Below are positions 6,673 through 11,287 of a stretch of DNA of 11,287 nucleotides, piece after piece (position 1 is the first letter of the stretch; the number at the start of each line of letters is the position of its first letter). This stretch comes from Nitrospiraceae bacterium UBA6898 (GTDB lineage: Bacteria; Nitrospirota; Thermodesulfovibrionia; Thermodesulfovibrionales; UBA6898), in contig DKBO01000001.1 of NCBI GenBank assembly GCA_002448975.1, forward strand, positions 2,392-13,678, read 5' to 3'. The translations under genes were made by a program, and so were the position numbers. Under the pieces are notes generated by a model. That model saw only the letters and a list, made by a program, of their open reading frames with translations. It was not told the origin of the DNA and searched no databases.

Positions 6673-8538
6673 AGGATAACGCGCAGAGATTTCCTTAATG
6701 GCGTATTGATTGGCAGCGGCGCTGCCCTTCTCCATGTTTCCGCTCCTATAGAGCTCTTTGCTCAATCACTGTCTTCGGCATGGGAAGGCTTCGGAGGGAT
6801 TGGTGATTATGCCGCCTCACACGGCAATACGGTAGAGGTCATCAGGGCTTTTCAGTCAATTGAAGACGGTACCTACACTACGCCTAACCAGGAGATTTTC
6901 GATACCGGTGAGCGATACGATCTCGTTATAGTCGGGGGAGGACTCAGCGGATTAGGGGCCGCATATGAATATATGAAGTCCTCTTCAAAACAGGCGAAGT
7001 GCCTTATCCTCGAAAATCATCCGATCTTCGGAGGCGTTGCAAAGAGGAATGACTTCATGGTGCAGGGACAGCGTCTTATCGGGCCGCAGGGCTCGAATGC
7101 CTTTGGCGTCATTGACCGACCCGGCATCCCCGGATACGATATATACAGTGAGCTTGGGATACCCACAGGATTTGAATATGGTGAGATGTCACCCCAACTG
7201 AAGCCCCTGGACTTTGATCCCACAAATTTCGGTTATCGACTCTGGTTCGATTCAAAGAGCATCGGCCACTATTATGCCCCGCGGGGAGAGGGTACTTCCG
7301 GCAAGTGGGCAGCAGGTTTCTGGGAAAACAAGCTTGCAGGAACGCCTTATTCAGAGAAGGTTCAAAAAGATTTCTTTCGCTGGCGGAATATATCAGATCG
7401 CCAGTATGACGGCAATGACTACAGCCGCTGGCTTGATTCCATGACCTATAAGAATTATCTGGAAAAGATTCTGAAGCTTGATCCGGAAATAACACGATTT
7501 GCTGATCCGGTGCTTGCCAGTGTGGTCGGGCTCGGCTGCGATGTCATCAGCGCCTATGCTGCGCATCAGGTCTCGATGCCTGGATTCCCTGAATTTCAGG
7601 GCCATCGCTCATTGAGGAACAGTCATTGGCATTCATTTCCGGGCGGCAATGACGGCTTTTCCCGCTATTTCATTAAGGCTCTCATCTCCGATGCCATTGA
7701 AGGCGGCAAAAGCTTTGCAGATATCCAGAACGGAGGCGTGCGCTTCTCAGTTCTGGATCGCGATGGTAACAAAGTGCGTTTAAGACTTGGTTCCTCTGTT
7801 GTTCGTGTCGAGCCAGAAGACGGCTCTGTGAAGGGAAAGAACGCACATATTATGTATCTGCGCGATGGAAAACTCTACCGTCTCAAGGCCCGAAGCGTCG
7901 TAATGGCATGTGGCGGCCGTTTGACGCGGAAGGTTGTATCAGGCCTGCCAGCCAGCCATGCTAAAGCCTATAACGAGTTCCACGTCTCCCCCATACTCGT
8001 AGTGAACGTGGCTCTAACAAATTGGCGATTCCTTTACCGGCTTGGCTTTACGGCCTGCAAGTGGTTCAGCGGCTTCGGGTTCGGTTGTAACATCCGCAAA
8101 CCTATGTATGTGGGTACTTATCGCCCGCCTCTGCATCCTGATAAGCCCACGGTGCTTACCTTCTATATCTCATTTCATCGCCCGGGAGCGCCAATTGAGG
8201 AACAAGGAGAAAACGGCAGGAAGAAGCTTCTTGGGACAAGCTATGCCGAGTTCGAGTCCCTGATCGTAGGGCAGATGAAGCAACTTTTTTCAGATGTAGA
8301 CTTTAAAGCAAATAGGGACATCGCCGGCATTATCCTGAATCGCTGGGCATATGCATATGTAAATCCGCAACCCGGTTTTTACTTCGGCAAGGACGGAAAT
8401 CCTGCACCACGGGATGTTATCCGCAAACCCTTTGGACGCATTGCCTTTGCCCATGCCGAGCTCAATGGACATCAGCACTGGGTTGCGGCTGTGGATGAAG
8501 GCAAAAGAGCGGCGAGACAGGCAGTTGAAGGGCAGTGA
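6658..8538 (+). CDS. Tat-exported FAD-dependent oxidoreductase, spermidine dehydrogenase-like
   Basis: Predicted periplasmic flavoenzyme of 626 residues. The N-terminus has a twin-arginine signal, ITRRDFLNG at 7-15, followed by a hydrophobic stretch to about 34. This means it is folded with its cofactor before export. The FAD-binding dinucleotide fold is clear: YDLVIVGGGLSGLGAAYEYM at 87-106 (GxGxxG), LILENHPIFGG at 116-125 as the second strand and glycine turn, ARSVVMACGG at 411-420. A C-terminal GRIAFAHAELNG...AAVDEGKRAARQA (593-621) matches the closing FAD contact of the amine-oxidase/phytoene-desaturase superfamily. Length, Tat motif and overall layout recall the SpdH spermidine dehydrogenase family, which cleaves spermidine to 1,3-diaminopropane and 4-aminobutanal; this assignment is from memory and not proven. 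The adjacent spermidine-synthase-like genes support an amine substrate. No cytochrome c partner gene is next to it. The start may be Met1 (6658) or Met5 (6670); both keep the Tat motif. Confidence 0.85.
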   Translation: MTSIMRITRRDFLNGVLIGSGAALLHVSAPIELFAQSLSSAWEGFGGIGDYAASHGNTVEVIRAFQSIEDGTYTTPNQEIFDTGERYDLVIVGGGLSGLGAAYEYMKSSSKQAKCLILENHPIFGGVAKRNDFMVQGQRLIGPQGSNAFGVIDRPGIPGYDIYSELGIPTGFEYGEMSPQLKPLDFDPTNFGYRLWFDSKSIGHYYAPRGEGTSGKWAAGFWENKLAGTPYSEKVQKDFFRWRNISDRQYDGNDYSRWLDSMTYKNYLEKILKLDPEITRFADPVLASVVGLGCDVISAYAAHQVSMPGFPEFQGHRSLRNSHWHSFPGGNDGFSRYFIKALISDAIEGGKSFADIQNGGVRFSVLDRDGNKVRLRLGSSVVRVEPEDGSVKGKNAHIMYLRDGKLYRLKARSVVMACGGRLTRKVVSGLPASHAKAYNEFHVSPILVVNVALTNWRFLYRLGFTACKWFSGFGFGCNIRKPMYVGTYRPPLHPDKPTVLTFYISFHRPGAPIEEQGENGRKKLLGTSYAEFESLIVGQMKQLFSDVDFKANRDIAGIILNRWAYAYVNPQPGFYFGKDGNPAPRDVIRKPFGRIAFAHAELNGHQHWVAAVDEGKRAARQAVEGQ

Positions 8539-8582
8539 AAAACATGTTTCTTAACCTTGGGGGAGGGTTGTAAACTAACAGT

Positions 8583-8990
8583 ATGACCCTTGCGAGCCCT
8601 CAACGATCTGGATCGCCTTTGACGCGTTGCCTGATCTCTCTGCTCAGCATTACGTTTCTTCTGCCTCTCTACCACAAACACGTGCACGCTACTGACTATC
8701 ACCATGACAGCAGCGATGATCATGTTTCGCTCCATGACGGATCATTGCATGAAGGAATGTCTGCCGGGCAGCATAACGGTGTACACCTGCATATCAAAAA
8801 TGCTATCGGCAGAACGGACGCACACCTGCGATTAAGGAACAGCTCGTTAAAGCGGGTCTTATGTACGATAACGGAATCACCCGCTATTATGTATCGTCTT
8901 TCATGCACTCGTGAAATGCACACGCAATCGCATGTCTTTCGAAGTAATCCTTGCGAATGCCTTTTCGGTCTTTCTCCCCCTGCTGCCTGA
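8583..8990 (+). CDS. Small secreted histidine-rich protein, putative metal-binding
   Basis: 135 residues. A basic N-terminus (SGSPLTRC) is followed by a hydrophobic segment, LISLLSITFLLPLY at 17-30, that looks like a signal peptide or anchor. Directly after it comes a histidine-rich stretch, with twelve His between residues 31 and 81 (YHKHVHATDYHHDSSDDHVS at 30-49, then HNGVHLHIKN near 64). Alternating His with Asp suggests binding of Zn, Cu or Ni in the periplasm. The last residues, FGLSPPAA, recall the Pro-Pro ends of other short His-rich exported proteins of the DUF2946 kind; the link is weak. Four Cys (C16, C94, C108 and the CEC pair at 124-126 counted together) are scattered. The ATG has a purine-rich GGGGGAGGG upstream but about 15 bases away, so the exact start is uncertain. 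It lies between the flavoprotein and the synthase-like gene on the same strand, so it may serve that module. I do not recognise a named family. Confidence 0.6.
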   Translation: MTLASPQRSGSPLTRCLISLLSITFLLPLYHKHVHATDYHHDSSDDHVSLHDGSLHEGMSAGQHNGVHLHIKNAIGRTDAHLRLRNSSLKRVLCTITESPAIMYRLSCTREMHTQSHVFRSNPCECLFGLSPPAA

Positions 8991-9001
8991 ACATCAGTAG
9001 T

Positions 9002-9023
9002 TGGCCCGGATCTTCTTGGGCCA
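9002..9023 (+). other. Hairpin between the His-rich gene and the synthase-like gene
   Basis: TGGCCC (9002-9007) and GGGCCA (9018-9023) form a perfect six-pair stem with a ten-base loop. No T-run follows, so full termination is unlikely; it may protect or separate message segments. A second small palindrome, TCTGCC-C-GGCAGA, follows at 9031-9043. Confidence 0.4.
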
Positions 9024-9052
9024 GCGAGAATCTGCCCGGCAGAAACACATTT

Positions 9053-9058
9053 AAGGAG
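9053..9058 (+). promoter_or_regulatory. Ribosome binding site of the spermidine-synthase-like gene
   Basis: AAGGAG stands five bases before the ATG at 9064. It supports the start that gives the hydrophobic signal sequence MARIVCLLVFCFALF. Confidence 0.75.
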
Positions 9059-9063
9059 TTATC

Positions 9064-9984
9064 ATGGCGAGAATAGTATGTTTGTTGGTTTTCTGTTTTG
9101 CTCTATTCCCCCTGCAGGGGTTCGCTCTCGAAGCATCGGAGAAAATTATCTTCGAGAAGAATTCTCTTTACCAATATATCTCTGTCATAGATGATACGGT
9201 CAAGAACGAGCGCTATGTGCGAAATCAGAAAAGGGAGTACGCGCAGGGAGGCATTTACATAAATGCACCGGACCGGCTCCTCTTTGAGTTCACACAGATG
9301 GGCTTTGTTTCTCTCGCCTTTCTGGACAATGACCCGAAAGACGTGCTCTTTGTTGGTCTCGGGGCTGGGGCCATGCCCAAATACTTTACCAGACGCTATC
9401 CGGATGCTGCTATTGATGTCGCAGAGATAGACCCGGACATGGTAACTGTCGCAGAAAAGTATTTTTATTTTAAAGAGAACGAGAAGATGAAAGTGCATGT
9501 CGATGACGGCCGGCTTTTCGTCAAAAGGAGCAAAAAGAAATACGACTGGATCATTCTTGATGCCTATCAAAATGATTATATTCCATTTCATCTCACAACC
9601 CTTGAGTTTCTCAGAGAGATTAAGAGCAAACTCAAAGAGGGCGGTGTCGTTGCTGCCAACATTACTTCCCCGTTCAGAAACAAGTTCTTCGATTCTATGG
9701 TAATGACCTACAAGAATGCCTTTCCCTGTCTCTATATTTTCAAGGGGATGAAGTCGGGCAACTTTATTTTTGTGGCAACGGCAAGCAGTAAGATAAAAGA
9801 CAGGGATGGGGTCGAAGTCAGGGCTGCGAAAATCAAAAGTGCAAAGAAGTTCGACATTGATCTGGATGAGTTTGCAGCGCGATACGAGCTCTCCGGGGCA
9901 TATGAGTGGGAGGGGGCCAAGGTCCTCACTGACGATTTTGCTCCTGTAAATCTCTATCAACACCAGAGGTCAGGTGCGCAATGA
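9064..9984 (+). CDS. Spermidine-synthase-like aminopropyltransferase-fold protein with N-terminal signal sequence
   Basis: 306 residues with the spermidine synthase fold. The N-terminal strand region carries SLYQYISVIDD (34-44), with the Tyr-Gln pair seen in this family. The nucleoside-binding loop reads VLFVGLGAGAMPKYF (94-108) instead of the usual GGGDGG form. VAEIDPDMVTVAEKYF (119-134) gives the acidic residue that holds the ribose. VDDGRLFVKRS (146-156) matches the next acidic motif. WIILDAYQNDYIPFHLTT (162-179) carries the Asp equivalent to the catalytic one, but the classical DSSDP is changed to DAYQND. LTDDFAPVN (288-296) is the typical end of the 'fused MFS/spermidine synthase' branch. 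Unusually, residues 4-21 form a signal sequence (GFA before a possible cut), so the domain would be anchored to or exported across the inner membrane. The membrane half of the family is the next gene, 12 bases on. The fold is certain; true spermidine synthesis is doubtful given the altered motifs and location. Confidence 0.85.
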   Translation: MARIVCLLVFCFALFPLQGFALEASEKIIFEKNSLYQYISVIDDTVKNERYVRNQKREYAQGGIYINAPDRLLFEFTQMGFVSLAFLDNDPKDVLFVGLGAGAMPKYFTRRYPDAAIDVAEIDPDMVTVAEKYFYFKENEKMKVHVDDGRLFVKRSKKKYDWIILDAYQNDYIPFHLTTLEFLREIKSKLKEGGVVAANITSPFRNKFFDSMVMTYKNAFPCLYIFKGMKSGNFIFVATASSKIKDRDGVEVRAAKIKSAKKFDIDLDEFAARYELSGAYEWEGAKVLTDDFAPVNLYQHQRSGAQ

Positions 9985-9988
9985 GGAG
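9983..9988 (+). promoter_or_regulatory. Ribosome binding site of the membrane gene, overlapping the previous stop
   Basis: GAGGAG overlaps the TGA stop of the synthase-like gene and lies eight bases before the ATG at 9997. It indicates coupled translation of the two genes. Confidence 0.7.
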
Positions 9989-9996
9989 ATAACGAC

Positions 9997-10620
9997 ATGA
10001 TAAAGTTCGTGGTTTTCATATGTGGTGCCATAGTTATGTCATTTGAAATTCTGGGCAGCCGGGTGCTCGCCCCGAACTTCGGTAGCTCTGTCTTTGTCTG
10101 GGGAAGCCTGATCAGTGTCTTTCTCGCAGGTCTCTCAGCGGGCTATTATTCGGGCGGGAGACTCGCTGATATCAATCCGTCTTCCAGAAAGTTAAGCCTT
10201 ATCATCGTAGCTCCGGGCATTCTCTTCCTGACGTTCCCGTTATACAGTGGACCGATTTCAGACTGGATATTCATGAAAGACCTGGGGATAAGGACGAGCC
10301 CGTTGATAGCCTCCTCGATTCTCTTTCTGATCCCCGCAGTATTTCTCGGAATCGTCAGCCCCTATACGGCAAAACTCATGATCTGCAGTCTTCACACATC
10401 CGGCAAGACGATTGGAACGCTCTATGCCCTTTCGACATTCGGAAGCATAATCGGTACCCTGATTACGTCTTTTTATCTTATAACCCTTGCAGGCGTTAAC
10501 TCTCTCATCATGGGCCAGGGAGTCCTGCTTATCGGTTTGGCGATCCCCCTTTACTTCATGAATTTGCGTTGCAGCATTGAACAGTCTCATAACTCATTGA
10601 CAGGTAAGCCACGGGTTTGA
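9997..10620 (+). CDS. Membrane domain of the split 'fused MFS/spermidine synthase' family
   Basis: 207 residues with about six membrane helices (roughly 4-20, 33-53, 67-83, 104-121, 144-164, 169-187). The first part, MSFEILGSRVLAPNFGSSVF then VWGSLISVFLAGLSAGYYSG and GRLAD, is the conserved N-terminal membrane motif of polytopic spermidine-synthase homologues. GIVSPYTAKLM (118-128) and TLYALSTFGSIIGTLITSFY (141-160) are further family signatures. In most members this region is fused in front of the synthase-like domain. Here it is a separate gene placed after it, and it ends where the membrane domain normally ends, so it is a split arrangement rather than a truncation. It presumably forms a complex with the product of 9064-9984. 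Transport or enzymatic role is not established. The non-coding repeat copy B starts 24 bases after its stop. Confidence 0.85.
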   Translation: MIKFVVFICGAIVMSFEILGSRVLAPNFGSSVFVWGSLISVFLAGLSAGYYSGGRLADINPSSRKLSLIIVAPGILFLTFPLYSGPISDWIFMKDLGIRTSPLIASSILFLIPAVFLGIVSPYTAKLMICSLHTSGKTIGTLYALSTFGSIIGTLITSFYLITLAGVNSLIMGQGVLLIGLAIPLYFMNLRCSIEQSHNSLTGKPRV

Positions 10621-10643
10621 CCAGTGAGACATGAAAAGGTTTG

Positions 10644-11206
10644 ACTGGCGGAAACGGACCGTAACCTGACAGTAAGATTTCATTGAAAACACTTTGCGTT
10701 TGGAGTTTGAGCGAACACAAAATGTGTAGATGCCAGAATCGCTGAATGTGGTTAGCTAGCCCGTGACATAGAAGGGAAGCCTAAAGCATTCGTCAGGGCA
10801 TAAGGTAAACTGAACCTCGGCCAACTCTAAGCCCAGAGTTTTTTTTGGGAAAAAGATTCAGGATGTGACCGCACAATGACAGTTCCCTTTGAGCACGACA
10901 GGCCATAATCCTCTCCTCGAATGGAAAAGATATAGCTATCCCATGCATGAAAACAATCTTATCAAGGAATTATCGTTACGGACTTACGGGGTCAACAAAA
11001 GCCAAAGACGCTTCATGAAAAAGATGTGATGAGGAGCCCTCAAAGGTTCTTCTGATAGCGCCGACGCGCTGTGCCTCACTTTCTAGCAGGGCGGGTATTT
11101 GCTGAATGCGATTTGAGTTGTATTAGCCACTACGTGGTCTGACGGACAATGTCAGATCGGGTCAGTATGCTGCGTTCCACCGACCGATAGGCGACACCAA
11201 TCCGCC
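10644..11206 (+). repeat. Copy B of the long non-coding element, candidate structured RNA
   Basis: It has the same orientation as copy A, 4804 bases away. Block 1 (10644-10725) differs from A at only two of 82 bases. The alignment continues to GACCGCAC (ends 10874) with about 18 more differences and small gaps. The next 188 bases (10875-11062) are unrelated to the 98 bases at that place in A. Block 3 resumes at 11063 (GACGCGCTGTGCC, then CTAGCAGGGCGGG), followed after a short linker by block 4 at 11135 with the invariant hairpin and GTCAGTATGC. A GGCG/CGCC stem at 11190-11206 may correspond to the GGCGA/TCGCC stem at 6480-6493 of A. No protein-coding frame spans it. The end is set by the last shared structure and is uncertain, because the window stops soon after. 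Confidence 0.6.
11138..11156 (+). ncRNA. Invariant hairpin inside copy B
   Basis: TCTGAC-GGACAAT-GTCAGA is identical in stem and loop to the hairpin at 6437-6455 in copy A, although the linkers on both sides differ. Confidence 0.5.
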
Positions 11207-11287
11207 GGCGAATTGACTCTTTCCAAAAGAAATATGCTCATTGCAGAATGTTACGGCATTACATTGCCGGATCAGTAAAGCATCTTT
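11207..11287. other. Unassigned right edge
   Basis: Eighty-one bases after copy B. I see no ORF start with a ribosome binding site and no similarity to the sequence after copy A, so the shared element seems to have ended. Confidence 0.3.

Noticed and set aside
9002..9023. Intrinsic terminator between the His-rich gene and the synthase-like gene
   Set aside because: The stem is good but is followed by GCGAGAATC rather than a T-run; kept only as a hairpin.
9103..9963. 286-codon open frame antisense to the spermidine-synthase-like gene
   Set aside because: It mirrors a gene with clear family motifs and its own ribosome binding site; the antisense product has no recognisable domain.
1..11287. 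CRISPR array, tRNA or rRNA genes
   Set aside because: No regularly spaced short repeats, no cloverleaf and no conserved rRNA stretches were seen on either strand.

Overview
The window comes from a Gram-negative bacterium of roughly even base composition. It encodes a plug-less TonB-receptor-type outer-membrane barrel, a Tat-exported flavoprotein, a FecR-type domain and a CHASE2 cyclase. The mix of families recalls Nitrospirota or the former Deltaproteobacteria, but no ribosomal RNA or housekeeping marker is present, so the phylum is a guess.

Left part (1-5096, minus strand): a two-gene operon for envelope sensing. The upstream gene (1311-5096) encodes one very long polypeptide: signal peptide, FecR domain, about ten tetratricopeptide-like repeats and a C-terminal TonB-receptor-like beta-barrel without a plug. 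Thirteen bases after its stop begins a CHASE2-class III adenylate/guanylate cyclase, cut by the left window edge.

Centre (5097-6657): no large gene. A divergent intergenic region carries a long imperfect inverted repeat and weak promoter signals. A 67-codon ORF with a good ribosome binding site (5637-5840) follows. Its stop codon abuts a long non-coding element, copy A (5840 to about 6493).

Right part (6658-10620, plus strand): a Tat-exported FAD oxidoreductase resembling spermidine dehydrogenase, a small secreted histidine-rich protein, a spermidine-synthase-like protein with a signal peptide, and the separately encoded membrane half of the 'fused MFS/spermidine synthase' family. Together they look like a polyamine- or amine-related envelope module, possibly metal-linked; the substrate is inferred.

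Right end (10621-11287): a second copy (B, 10644 to about 11206) of the same non-coding element, in the same orientation. The first 232 bases of the copies are about 90% identical. After that, short conserved blocks, including an invariant hairpin, are separated by unrelated inserts of different length. This is the pattern of a structured RNA. It faintly resembles the 5' domains of a group II intron, but I find no reverse transcriptase and no domain V. This repeat pair and the FecR-TPR-barrel protein are the two most unusual things in the window.
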